Source of the DNA: Terriglobia bacterium
GTDB lineage: Bacteria; Acidobacteriota; UBA6911
NCBI GenBank assembly: GCA_020072565.1
Contig: JAIQGI010000007.1
Span: 186,001-250,000 of the forward strand
DNA: 64,000 nucleotides
Reading direction: 5' to 3'
The first letter of the stretch is position 1, and every line of letters begins with the position of its first letter. Under the pieces are notes generated by a model, which had not been told where the DNA came from, made no database searches, and saw only the letters and a list, made by a program, of their open reading frames with translations. Position numbers and translations under genes: made by a program. This document shows, piece after piece, positions 25,074-33,879 of the stretch.

Positions 25074-26957
25074 ATGAACCGCATTTGCGGTCTGGTTTCA
25101 AGCGACCTTCAAGCCTCACAAATGCACGCGTTGCTGGGTGAGATGCTCAGGAGCCTTCCTCTGCATCCAGGCAGCGGAACAAGTTTGGAGGTACAGCGCG
25201 CCGAGGCGGCCCTCGGCGCGCACCAGCAATTTGAGGCGGGAGCCACACCTCCAGCTGCAGGCAGTTGCCTCCTTGACCGAGAGGGTCTGACAATTGTATG
25301 CAGCGCTGAGATATATAGTATTAACGGGACAAGGTACCAGGAACAGCGCCCAGAAGCTGAAGTACTGGCGGAACTCTATCGCAGACATCGTAAGGACTGC
25401 GTGAGGCGCCTGCGCGGTGTGTTCGCCATCGCTATTTGGGATTGGGACAAAAAAGTTTTGTTGCTTGCAACAGATCCGTTTGCTGTACGGACGCTCCATT
25501 ACTATGCGGATCGCGAAATCCTGGTTTTCGGCTCGCGCATCAACGCGATTCTCAAGGCGCCTATCGTTCCCCGAGACATCCACCCCGATGCGATCTATCA
25601 ATATATTTACCATAGCTGCATTCCCACACCGAACACCGTTTATCGGGATATCAAGAAGCTGCCGCCCGGCCACCTTCTGTTATTTTCCAGGGAAGGTTCC
25701 TACCTCGAACGCTACTGGCGCATGAGTTATGAGGAGGAACGCGGAAGGGATCTCGAGTATTACGCTTCTGGAGTTCGAGATCACGTTTTACGGGCTGTTC
25801 GATCACAGGCGAAGTACGGAAACAATACCACGGGGGTTGGGTCCTTTCTGAGTGGAGGAACAGACAGCAGCACGGTCAGCGGAATGCTGGGGCAGGTACT
25901 GCAGAAACCCGCGCCTACTTTTTCAATCGGATTCAAGGAGCACGGTTTCAACGAGATAGAGTATGCCCGCATTGCAGCGCGTCACTTTGGCACAGACTAC
26001 CACGACTATTTCGTCAGTCCCGAGGACACGGCCAAAATAATCCCAGAACTCGTATCAGCCTATGATGAGCCTTTCGGAAACGCCTCTGCGGTACCTGCAT
26101 ACTACTGCGCCAAACTCGCGCACGACGCCGGCATTGAAACTTTGCTGGCCGGCGACGGTGGGGATGAATTGTTCGGTGGTAATACCCGATATGCCACGGA
26201 CAAGGTCTTCGAGGTATATCAAACCTTGCCCCACTGGCTGCGCACGCGCTGCCTTGAGCCAATTGTTCTCGGCATACCAGTGCCGGAACGTGGTGTTCTT
26301 GGAAAGGCAAGGAAATACATGCGCCGCTCCAACCTCCCTCAGCCCATGCGCTTTTTCTCCTATAACCTCCTCTATACTGTGGATCCCCACGAGATTTTTG
26401 CGGACGACTTCCTCTCAACGCTCACGGGGGATCCCGGACTTGAAGTGGCAGCCAGACATTACGAGGATGTACCTGCCACATCGATGCTCAACCGCCTGCT
26501 TCATGTCGATCTCAAGATTACAATTACCGACAATGATCTCCGGAAGGTTACCCGGATGTGCGAATTGGCCAATGTGAAGGTCCGATTTCCAATGCTTGAT
26601 CTTGAGTTAGTCGAATTCAGCGGAAGGATTCCCGCAGATCTGAAAGTAAGAGGATTCGAAAAGCGCTTTATTTTCAAAGAAGCCTTCAAAAACTTCCTTC
26701 CGCAGGAGATACTCAGAAAGAAGAAACATGGATTCGGACTCCCCGTGAGCGCCTGGCTCCGTGAAGATCCGCACCTGAACCAATTGAGCCAAGATACTCT
26801 ACTCAGCAAATCGTCCCTGCAGCGGGGATACTTCAGACCCGCCTTTCTGCGTAAACTCTTTGCGCTCCACGGAACCGACCATACCAATTTCTTCGGCGAC
26901 AACATCTGGGTTTTTCTAATGCTCGAACTGTGGCATCAGGCACAGCATCCAGATTGA
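25074..26957 (+). CDS. Asparagine-synthase-type amidotransferase
   Basis: 627 residues. The N-terminal glutaminase domain starts MNRICGLV, so the nucleophile Cys is at position 5 rather than 2 and would need removal of the first four residues to become N-terminal. Later marks include RLRGVFAIAIWDWDKK and DPFAVRTLHYY. The synthetase domain has the PPi loop SGGTDSS (260-266), ATFSIGF-like strand and GDGGDELFGGNTRY. It would make an amide on a sugar acid or amino-acid-like carboxylate using glutamine. Its stop is one base from the next start (TGAAATG), so it is in an operon with the deacetylase. Confidence 0.9.
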   Translation: MNRICGLVSSDLQASQMHALLGEMLRSLPLHPGSGTSLEVQRAEAALGAHQQFEAGATPPAAGSCLLDREGLTIVCSAEIYSINGTRYQEQRPEAEVLAELYRRHRKDCVRRLRGVFAIAIWDWDKKVLLLATDPFAVRTLHYYADREILVFGSRINAILKAPIVPRDIHPDAIYQYIYHSCIPTPNTVYRDIKKLPPGHLLLFSREGSYLERYWRMSYEEERGRDLEYYASGVRDHVLRAVRSQAKYGNNTTGVGSFLSGGTDSSTVSGMLGQVLQKPAPTFSIGFKEHGFNEIEYARIAARHFGTDYHDYFVSPEDTAKIIPELVSAYDEPFGNASAVPAYYCAKLAHDAGIETLLAGDGGDELFGGNTRYATDKVFEVYQTLPHWLRTRCLEPIVLGIPVPERGVLGKARKYMRRSNLPQPMRFFSYNLLYTVDPHEIFADDFLSTLTGDPGLEVAARHYEDVPATSMLNRLLHVDLKITITDNDLRKVTRMCELANVKVRFPMLDLELVEFSGRIPADLKVRGFEKRFIFKEAFKNFLPQEILRKKKHGFGLPVSAWLREDPHLNQLSQDTLLSKSSLQRGYFRPAFLRKLFALHGTDHTNFFGDNIWVFLMLELWHQAQHPD

Positions 26958-26958
26958 A

Positions 26959-28020
26959 ATGAGGACAAAGAGTGTTCTCTCTGCAGTGGCTGAGTTTTCG
27001 TATCAGACGGGATTGGCGAACGTCTTTCGCTGGGTCGGCAATTTCTTGCAACTGAGGCGCGATAGTGCAGCAAGAGTTACCTTCCCATACGTCGAAAAGA
27101 GACAAGCTCGAAACTTCCAGATTTTCACCTACCACCGCTTGTCAGCGCACCCTGACCCTTTCTTTCCGGGTCTTCCGATCACTGTCTTCGAGCAGCAGAT
27201 ACGCTATCTAACGCGCTATCACCGCGTGGTTGAATTGGGGCAACTCCTTCGAGATATCGAGAGAGGAGAGCCGATCCCTAGAAATGCAGTGGCCCTGACC
27301 TTCGACGATGGCTATCGTGACAACTACGAGCTAGCCTTCCCCATCCTTCAAGAGTACGGCGCCCCAGCCACGATTTTCCTCACGACCGGCTTTTTGGATC
27401 GCCACGACGTTCTGTGGAATGACAAAATCTGCTTCGCGTTCAAGCATACATCGAAATCCGGCATTGCATTCGATACCGGTGGCCGCACCTATTACCCGCT
27501 GAAGACTGTTGAGGACCGGCTTCGAGCAGCTCAGGAGATATTGTGGTTTATGCGCCACATACCTCATTATGAAAAGGTCGAACGGATCGATCAGCTCCTT
27601 TCAAATCTCGGCATCAGCGATTTCCGATACCTTTGGGACACGATGTTGAGCTGGGAGCACGTCCTGAGCATGCACCGCCAGGGGATCGCATTTGGCGCCC
27701 ATACTGTATCGCATCCAATTCTTTCCCGCCTTGCGCTCGCACAGGCTCAGGAAGAGATCATGGGCTCCAAGACAACCATTGAACTCCAGTTGGGTTGCCC
27801 CGTCGAACTGTTTGCCTATCCGGCGGGAGCCTCTCAGGACTATACGGAGGACCTCAAGAGGCTTCTCGTTGACGCAGGATTCAAGGCCGCGGTCACAACA
27901 AACTTCGGCACTAACACAGCACGGACAGATCGTTTCGAACTGCGCCGCAACTGGATGCTCGACGATCCCCACCTGTCTGGGTTCGCGGCCAGGATCCTCT
28001 GGTACAAGTTCTCATCATGA
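26959..28020 (+). CDS. Polysaccharide deacetylase (NodB-type)
   Basis: 353 residues. VALTFDDGYRDNYE carries the catalytic/metal Asp pair; FGAHTVSHPILS carries the two metal histidines (His-x3-His); LFAYPAGASQDYT is the later family motif. It belongs to the NodB deacetylase group but lacks DUF3473, so it differs from the deacetylase at 11.9-12.8 kb. No clear signal peptide; the N terminus is moderately hydrophobic and may be an anchor. It follows an asparagine-synthase-like gene by one base and precedes the O-ligase, so it probably N-deacetylates an amino-sugar of the repeat unit. Confidence 0.92.
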   Translation: MRTKSVLSAVAEFSYQTGLANVFRWVGNFLQLRRDSAARVTFPYVEKRQARNFQIFTYHRLSAHPDPFFPGLPITVFEQQIRYLTRYHRVVELGQLLRDIERGEPIPRNAVALTFDDGYRDNYELAFPILQEYGAPATIFLTTGFLDRHDVLWNDKICFAFKHTSKSGIAFDTGGRTYYPLKTVEDRLRAAQEILWFMRHIPHYEKVERIDQLLSNLGISDFRYLWDTMLSWEHVLSMHRQGIAFGAHTVSHPILSRLALAQAQEEIMGSKTTIELQLGCPVELFAYPAGASQDYTEDLKRLLVDAGFKAAVTTNFGTNTARTDRFELRRNWMLDDPHLSGFAARILWYKFSS

Positions 28021-28042
28021 AATCGTCTTCTCACTCTGAATC

Positions 28043-29356
28043 ATGCGCGACTATCTCGTAATTGCCTTCGTTCTTGCCTGCCTGCCTGTAGGTCTGTACA
28101 GCCCCTACTTCGGCCTCCTTTTCTATTCGTGGATCAGCTATTTTTATCCGCAATGGCTCGCATGGTCATTTGCCCGGACATTTCCGATCGCGTATGCGGC
28201 AGGCTTGAGTCTGCTGGCAGGCTTCATTCTCAACCGCCTGCCAGGGGAGTTAAGCCTGTTGCGCAGGCGGGAAAATGCCGTGCAGATTGCACTTCTTGCC
28301 ATGTTCACTCTTTCCAGCTATTTTTCTCTGTACCCGGCAATGGCATGGGACAAGTGGGAGGGTATGGTCAAGGTCATCCTCATCGCAATGCTGACCTCTG
28401 TACTGATCACCGATCGTGCGAGGCTTCGGACCTTTCTGTTGGTCGTCGCCTTGTCCCTTGGATTCTATGGATTCAAGGGCGGGCTTTTCGGGCTCAGCAA
28501 TTCGGGTCAGAACATTGTCTGGGGGCCGGGAAGTTCTATCATAGGAGCAAACAACGCTATCGGCCTCGCACTCAACATGTGCCTCCCGATGCTCTGGTAT
28601 CTCTCGAAAGGCGAAAAACGGAAGTGGCTGAAGCTGGGCCTGCGCCTTACCTTTTTGCTTTCCATACCTGCCATCATGTTCACGTATTCCCGCGGGAGCA
28701 CGCTGGCCCTTGGTATAATTCTCCTGCTTCTGATCCTGAAAAGCAGGAAGAGGTTCCTCGTATTGCCTCTGGCGGTTGCCCTGGGCATCGCCGCATTCCC
28801 GTATCTTCCCCAGAGATGGTTGACTCGCCAGCAATCCACGGTCAATTACGAAGACGATGAGTCGGCCGTCGCCCGTTTGATGGAATGGAAATTCTGCTGG
28901 CGCGTTGCGACCGACAGACCTCTAACCGGAGGGGGATTCAGTCTATACACCAACGCAACATACCGGAAATATTACCCCGAATTTCTGGAAGTATATGGGA
29001 AGCGCTTTTCCTCTCATAGCATCTACTTCGGCATTCTGGCGGAGCACGGGTTCATCGCGTTGGCGCTTTTTCTTATGATGATGGCTTTCTCCTTCCACAG
29101 TTTGTTAGTGATTTCGCGCCGAGTCAGGGGTCAACCACAATTGCAATGGTTGAAAAATTACAGCGACATGATCCAGCTCAGCCTGATCGCCTTTCTGATC
29201 AACGGGGCTTTTGTGGATATGCAATATTTTGACCTGGTTTATCAACTGCCGGCGGTGGTCGCGAGCATGCGCTTTCTTACGCGGAAAGCCCTGGAAGGGG
29301 AAGCTGTGGAATCGGCCGGCTTTGTTCCCGAGGTACGACCGGCCCTTGTGTCCTGA
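28043..29356 (+). CDS. XrtA-associated O-glycosylation ligase/Wzy-like polymerase
   Basis: 437 residues with about ten hydrophobic helices, starting MRDYLVIAFVLACLPVGLYS and including PYFGLLFYSWISYFYPQW. The large periplasmic loop contains TDRPLTGGGFSLYTNATYRKY and SSHSIYFGILAEHGF, features of O-antigen ligase/polymerases of the exosortase-linked putative O-glycosylation ligase family (TIGR03097 type). It would join or polymerise lipid-linked repeat units at the outer face of the inner membrane. It is 22 bases from the deacetylase and 35 bases from the GNAT gene. Confidence 0.93.
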   Translation: MRDYLVIAFVLACLPVGLYSPYFGLLFYSWISYFYPQWLAWSFARTFPIAYAAGLSLLAGFILNRLPGELSLLRRRENAVQIALLAMFTLSSYFSLYPAMAWDKWEGMVKVILIAMLTSVLITDRARLRTFLLVVALSLGFYGFKGGLFGLSNSGQNIVWGPGSSIIGANNAIGLALNMCLPMLWYLSKGEKRKWLKLGLRLTFLLSIPAIMFTYSRGSTLALGIILLLLILKSRKRFLVLPLAVALGIAAFPYLPQRWLTRQQSTVNYEDDESAVARLMEWKFCWRVATDRPLTGGGFSLYTNATYRKYYPEFLEVYGKRFSSHSIYFGILAEHGFIALALFLMMMAFSFHSLLVISRRVRGQPQLQWLKNYSDMIQLSLIAFLINGAFVDMQYFDLVYQLPAVVASMRFLTRKALEGEAVESAGFVPEVRPALVS

Positions 29357-29391
29357 GTGTGCGGCCGCGGAGCCGGAAGGGGGAGCCCCTA

Positions 29392-30429
29392 GTGAGCCTC
29401 GAGATCCGCGCTGCGGACTATGATGCAGACCGTCTCGCAATTATCGACCTAGTTGTCAGGAACCTGGCCCCAAGCTACGATGAAGCAACGTTCGAGTGGC
29501 TTTACCTGAGCCATCCCGCCGGAGTAGCGCGTGCATGGCTGGCATTCGATACCGTCGCGAGACAATGCATCGGCTTGGCCGCAGCATTTCCCCGTCAGCT
29601 CCATGTGTCTGGACGGCTTCATCGCTGCTGGGTCCTGGGAGACTTCTGTATTGACGCCGGATACCGGAGCCTGGGGCCCGCAATGATGCTCCAGCGCAGG
29701 TGTCTCGAAGAAGCGCGGCAGTGCGTGGCTCTTTCGTATGACTTCCCCAGCCAGGAAATGCTTGCTGTATACAAGAGAATGAATGTCCAGGAGTCCGGCC
29801 GCTTCTGTCGCTTCGCAAAACTCCTCAGTGTGGAGGGCATAGTCGCTCGCGTGTTGCCCGCACCGGCTATTGGTCGCAGCTTAAGCGCCTTGGGCAATGC
29901 ATTGCTGTCGTTGGGTGCCACTCTCAGCAGGCCTGGTCGAGGATGCGAGGTCGTGGCGTTTGAGAGCCGCTTTGGGGAGGAATTCACCATCTTGGATCAC
30001 GAGATGCACGACCGGTTCAAAATCTGCGGCTCGCGCTCCGCGGCGGAACTAAACTGGCGCTACCGGGAACATCCACGAAAACACTACGAAGTCCTGGTTG
30101 CCTCAAGAGGGGCACGCGTTCTCTCCTATCTTGTATTCAGATGTGAAGGAAATCATGCGGTGCTCGAGGACATCTTTGGTGATCCTGATGAAGGTAGTCT
30201 CCGGTTGCTTCTGACCAGGCTCTCCGATGGCTTGCGACGCCGTGGCATCCAGAGCATTCATGCTTATGCCCTCGAGACAGGCACGCTCTCTTCAATCCTC
30301 GGCAAAGTCGGTTTCCGACGGCGCGAAAGCGTACCGGTGGTCATCATTGCCGGAAGCAGGAGTGGGATTTGCAGCAGCGCCCCCGATGCCCGGAACTGGT
30401 TCCTGACCCCCGGCGACCGGGATAGTTGA
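29392..30429 (+). CDS. GNAT-like acyltransferase, paralogue of 44268-45311
   Basis: 345 residues from the GTG at 29392 (MSLEIRAADYDADR), which has GGGGGAG about six bases upstream; a GTG at 29359 is less likely. TFEWLYLSHPAGVARAW, GDFCIDAGYRSLGPAMMLQ, FGEEFTILD and AELNWRYREHP are shared with the second paralogue in the same order. The fold looks like a double GNAT acetyltransferase; the GYRSLGP segment takes the place of the acetyl-CoA P-loop. Substrate unknown; an amino-sugar or aglycone is likely. Followed by the ACP gene. Confidence 0.8.
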   Translation: MSLEIRAADYDADRLAIIDLVVRNLAPSYDEATFEWLYLSHPAGVARAWLAFDTVARQCIGLAAAFPRQLHVSGRLHRCWVLGDFCIDAGYRSLGPAMMLQRRCLEEARQCVALSYDFPSQEMLAVYKRMNVQESGRFCRFAKLLSVEGIVARVLPAPAIGRSLSALGNALLSLGATLSRPGRGCEVVAFESRFGEEFTILDHEMHDRFKICGSRSAAELNWRYREHPRKHYEVLVASRGARVLSYLVFRCEGNHAVLEDIFGDPDEGSLRLLLTRLSDGLRRRGIQSIHAYALETGTLSSILGKVGFRRRESVPVVIIAGSRSGICSSAPDARNWFLTPGDRDS

Positions 30430-30489
30430 GTTCCTGTTTCACAGAATCGTTCTCTGTCACGCCCATGGCATCATGATCACGGGAAGGTT

Positions 30490-30768
30490 ATGACCACAGA
30501 CGATTACAGAAATGCGATCCGTTCGTTCATCCTGTCGCACTTTCCTTTGGCCCGCCAGAGATCCATACTCGATGATGATCCACTTCTCGACAGCGGTATC
30601 GTGGATTCCCTGGGGGTCCTGGAGCTAGTCGGATATCTGGAAAGCAAGTTCGGCCTTACCATTACTGACGAAGAACTCCTGCCCGGCAACTTCCAATCGA
30701 TATCGTCACTGGCAAGGTTCGTCGTTCAAAAGAAGGACGGTGCTGCCACCTTGAACCTGAAGGAGTAG
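30490..30768 (+). CDS. Acyl carrier protein, XrtA-associated
   Basis: 92 residues. DSGIVDSLGVLELVGYLE gives the phosphopantetheine attachment Ser40 in DSL, and the flanking acidic helices fit ACP. Its stop is two bases from the start of the acyl-CoA ligase gene, which in turn leads into the PLP decarboxylase, the order usual in XrtA EPS loci. It carries an acyl or aminoacyl unit as a thioester for transfer to the polymer. Confidence 0.93.
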   Translation: MTTDDYRNAIRSFILSHFPLARQRSILDDDPLLDSGIVDSLGVLELVGYLESKFGLTITDEELLPGNFQSISSLARFVVQKKDGAATLNLKE

Positions 30769-30770
30769 AT

Positions 30771-32345
30771 GTGGATTTCCTACTGAGCCACATGTTGAAA
30801 ACAAGTGCCCGGCGGTTTCCCGAAAAGGAGGCGCTGGTACACGGCGATCAGCGACTCACATATCTCGAGGCTTCGAAGAAAGTCGCGAGGCTGGCGCACG
30901 GTCTCCGCGAGATCGGAACCCGCAGGGGGGATCGGGTCGGCGTGTATCTGGAGGCGTCGGTGCCGCAAGCGCTTGCCATCTTGGGCATATGGGAGGCGGG
31001 CGGAGTCTTGGTGCCCGTCAACTCAGTCCTCTTTCCCGATCAGTTGGCTCACATCGCCAACGATTGCCGGATGAAGGGATTGATAACAACCGGCGCCAAA
31101 CTCTCGGGCATCTCACGCGTGCTGGCAAGCATTCCGTCGCTTGAGTTCGCTGTCCTCGTTGATTCGTCCGGCGAATCCGGTCAGCTGCTGCCCGTTCATT
31201 CCTTCGACCGGCTGTGTTCGGCCCAGCCCCCGGAGCACGGAACTGAGGCGAGTATCGAGAAGGACCTGGCCGCCATTCTCTATACCTCGGGCTCGACCGG
31301 CAAACCCAAAGGGGTAATGCTGACGCACGCCCAGATCATGGCAGGGGCGTCCATCGTTTCTACGTATCTGGAGATCAGTGATTCAGACCGAATTCTTGCA
31401 GTCCTACCTTTCAGCTTCGACGCGGGCCTGAATCAGCTCACCACCGCGATTCAACAAGGCGCGACCCTGGTACTGATGAACTTTTTATTTGCCAAAGAGA
31501 TAGTGCAGGTGCTCCTCAAGGAGCGCGTCACCGGGCTGGCAGGTGTTCCGACGCTCTGGAGCCTGATCGCCCAACCCAGCTCCGCTCTGCATAAGCATCA
31601 GTTCCCCTGTCTGCGCTATATTACGAATACCGGTGGCGCCATGCCGCAGAATGTGCTGGCGGTGCTCCGCAAGGCACTTCCTACAACGAGAATCTTCCTG
31701 ATGTACGGTTTGACTGAAGCCTTCCGCTCGACCTATCTGCCGCCTGAGGAACTTGATCGGCGCCCGACGTCGATTGGCAAGGCAATACCGAATACCGAGA
31801 TTCTTGTAGTGAACGAACAGGGCCAGCCGTGCAAACCTGGCGAGGTCGGCGAGCTGGTGCATCGGGGACCGACCGTATCCCTTGGTTATTGGGGTCATCC
31901 GGAGCTTACGGATCGAGTGCTGAGGACACATCCACTTCTGCCACCCGAGCTGCGCGAAGGTGAAAAAGTCTGTTATTCGGGAGACCTGGTAAAACAGGAC
32001 GAGGACGGGTTCATTTACTTCGTAGGTCGGCGCGACACCATGATCAAGTCCTCCGGCTTTCGCATCAGCCCTACCGAGGTGGAGGAAGTCTTATTCCAGA
32101 GCGGTCTGGTGCGCGGAGCGGCGGTGATCGGCTTGCCGGATGAAGTCCTGGGCCAGCACATCAAGGCCTTCGTGGTTGCGAAAGAAGGATCGATGGTGGA
32201 TGTGGATGCACTGCTCACTTTCTGCGCCGAGCGCATGCCCCGCCACATGATTCCTAAGGTAGTGGAATGCCTGGAGGAGCTGCCGAAGACAACCAGCGGC
32301 AAGGTCGATTATCCGGCCTTGCGAAAGCGGGAAGGGCTTCTTTAA
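30771..32345 (+). CDS. XrtA-associated acyl-CoA ligase (AMP-forming)
   Basis: 524 residues from a GTG at 30771. The P-loop LYTSGSTGKPKGVMLTH, the YSGDLVKQDEDGFIYFVGRR hinge region and TTSGKVDYPAL with the catalytic Lys near the C terminus identify an ANL-superfamily adenylating enzyme of full length. It would activate a carboxylic acid and load it on the neighbouring ACP. In exosortase loci this gene sits with the ACP and PLP decarboxylase, as here, with two- and four-base gaps. Confidence 0.94.
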   Translation: MDFLLSHMLKTSARRFPEKEALVHGDQRLTYLEASKKVARLAHGLREIGTRRGDRVGVYLEASVPQALAILGIWEAGGVLVPVNSVLFPDQLAHIANDCRMKGLITTGAKLSGISRVLASIPSLEFAVLVDSSGESGQLLPVHSFDRLCSAQPPEHGTEASIEKDLAAILYTSGSTGKPKGVMLTHAQIMAGASIVSTYLEISDSDRILAVLPFSFDAGLNQLTTAIQQGATLVLMNFLFAKEIVQVLLKERVTGLAGVPTLWSLIAQPSSALHKHQFPCLRYITNTGGAMPQNVLAVLRKALPTTRIFLMYGLTEAFRSTYLPPEELDRRPTSIGKAIPNTEILVVNEQGQPCKPGEVGELVHRGPTVSLGYWGHPELTDRVLRTHPLLPPELREGEKVCYSGDLVKQDEDGFIYFVGRRDTMIKSSGFRISPTEVEEVLFQSGLVRGAAVIGLPDEVLGQHIKAFVVAKEGSMVDVDALLTFCAERMPRHMIPKVVECLEELPKTTSGKVDYPALRKREGLL

Positions 32346-32349
32346 ACGC

Positions 32350-33678
32350 GTGAACCCTCCAGGCCTTGCGCATTTTCTTGTCCATAAATACTATGGCGGA
32401 TCGAATGCTGAGCTACGCATCGGCGGAATACCCGTGCGGACGATTGCCGAAAGATACGGCACTCCCTTTTTCCTCTATGATAGGGGCATAATCGAGACCA
32501 AGTTCGAAAATTTGAGGAGATGCCTGCCCGAAGGCTTTGAGATTTATTACTCAGTCAAGGCAAATCCCAACCAGGCCGTCCTCAGCTTCTTTTTGGAGCG
32601 TGGGTGTGGGCTGGAAATTGCGTCAGCGGGAGAGTTTCATCAGGCCATAATTGCCGGCGCATCACCGAGGCGCATTTTGTACGCGGGACCAAGCAAAACC
32701 GAGGATGAACTCGAATATGTTTTGGAAGCAGGCATCGGAGAGATTCATGTTGAATCCCTGCGTGAGTTTGAACGCATCAGCAGTATATGCGTGCGGCGCG
32801 GACTGCGTGCGCGTCTGGCTCTACGCATAAACCCAGGCGCCGAAGCCCAGGGAGGAGCCATGCGCATGGGCGGCAAGCCCGCTCCCTTCGGGGTTGACGA
32901 AGAGAGTGCCGACCTGCTGGTAGATCGAATCTTCTCCGATCCGGCGGTTGATTTTCGCGGAATTCATCTATTTGCAGGAACGCAGATCCTGGATCACGAA
33001 GTCGTTCTCAACCAATATAAAAAAGCGCTGGATATCGCCGTGCGGATTGGTCGGCGTCTGATGCGCCCTCTGTCGACCATCGACTTTGGCGGCGGGTTGG
33101 GGATACCTTACTTTTCCCACGAAACGGAACTTGATCTCGATGCGCTCAGGACAGGTCTCCGGGAGTTGGTGCACGACGCACGCGGCAATCCCTGGCTGCA
33201 ACAGACGAGATTTGTAGTCGAGCCGGGCCGTTTCCTTGTCGGCGATGCCGGGCTCTATGTCACGAAGGTCAACGACATCAAGGTCTCACGCGGCAAGACC
33301 TTCCTGATCGTGGATGGGGGGATGAATCATCATTTGGCCGCCTCGGGTAACCTGGGGCAGACAATCAAGCGCAACTATCCGGTCGCATTGATCAACCGGC
33401 TGACGTCACTCCCCGAAACACGGGTGGACGTGGTCGGTCCTCTCTGCACCCCGCTCGATGTCATCGCTCGCGATCTCGAACTGCCTCGCGCGGAGATCGG
33501 GGATCTGATCGGAGTTTTTCAGTCCGGTGCCTATGCTCGAACAGCCAGCCCGTTGGGATTTTTGAGTCATCCCGCCCCGCCAGAGATCTGGATCGAGAAC
33601 GGCAAGGATCGGCTGGTGCGCCGCCGCGGCACTCATGCTGATCTCCTCACTGATTGCATACCTGCGCCTCCGTCGTAA
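32350..33678 (+). CDS. XrtA-associated PLP-dependent decarboxylase (ornithine/DAP decarboxylase-like)
   Basis: 442 residues from a GTG at 32350. EIYYSVKANPNQAVL holds the PLP Lys; DFGGGLGIPYF is the phosphate-binding glycine loop; VEPGRFLVGDAG and VGPLCTPLDVIARD complete the fold type III decarboxylase pattern (Cys in the second, from the partner subunit). Probably decarboxylates an amino acid that is then attached to the EPS through the adjacent ligase and ACP. Gene order ACP-ligase-decarboxylase is that of XrtA clusters. Confidence 0.94.
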   Translation: MNPPGLAHFLVHKYYGGSNAELRIGGIPVRTIAERYGTPFFLYDRGIIETKFENLRRCLPEGFEIYYSVKANPNQAVLSFFLERGCGLEIASAGEFHQAIIAGASPRRILYAGPSKTEDELEYVLEAGIGEIHVESLREFERISSICVRRGLRARLALRINPGAEAQGGAMRMGGKPAPFGVDEESADLLVDRIFSDPAVDFRGIHLFAGTQILDHEVVLNQYKKALDIAVRIGRRLMRPLSTIDFGGGLGIPYFSHETELDLDALRTGLRELVHDARGNPWLQQTRFVVEPGRFLVGDAGLYVTKVNDIKVSRGKTFLIVDGGMNHHLAASGNLGQTIKRNYPVALINRLTSLPETRVDVVGPLCTPLDVIARDLELPRAEIGDLIGVFQSGAYARTASPLGFLSHPAPPEIWIENGKDRLVRRRGTHADLLTDCIPAPPS

Positions 33679-33714
33679 TCACCCCCGGGTCCCTGTAAAT
33701 TCAAATCCACTACC

Positions 33715-33879
33715 ATGCATCCGCGAGGGAGTTATCCGGACGACGACTTCCTTCATGAAAACCTGACATTTCAGCCGATCCGTCAGAATTTCGACGAACA
33801 GGACATGGCCGGGATGGCCCAGGCAGTGCAAGAGGTTTTCAGAGATTCCAATTTGTGCCACCGAGCGGCGCTGCGAACG
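33715..33879 (+). pseudogene. Possible remnant of a DegT/DnrJ-type C terminus ahead of a glycosyltransferase
   Basis: The glycosyltransferase frame stays open upstream for 55 codons from an ATG at 33715. The segment FQPIRQNFDEQDMAGMAQAV resembles the end of sugar aminotransferases, where a P-I/V-H-Q stretch precedes a helix of this type. Glycosyltransferases of this group start at MGKLLMIAYHFPPQ, so these codons are unlikely to belong to the enzyme. Weakly supported. Confidence 0.3.
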
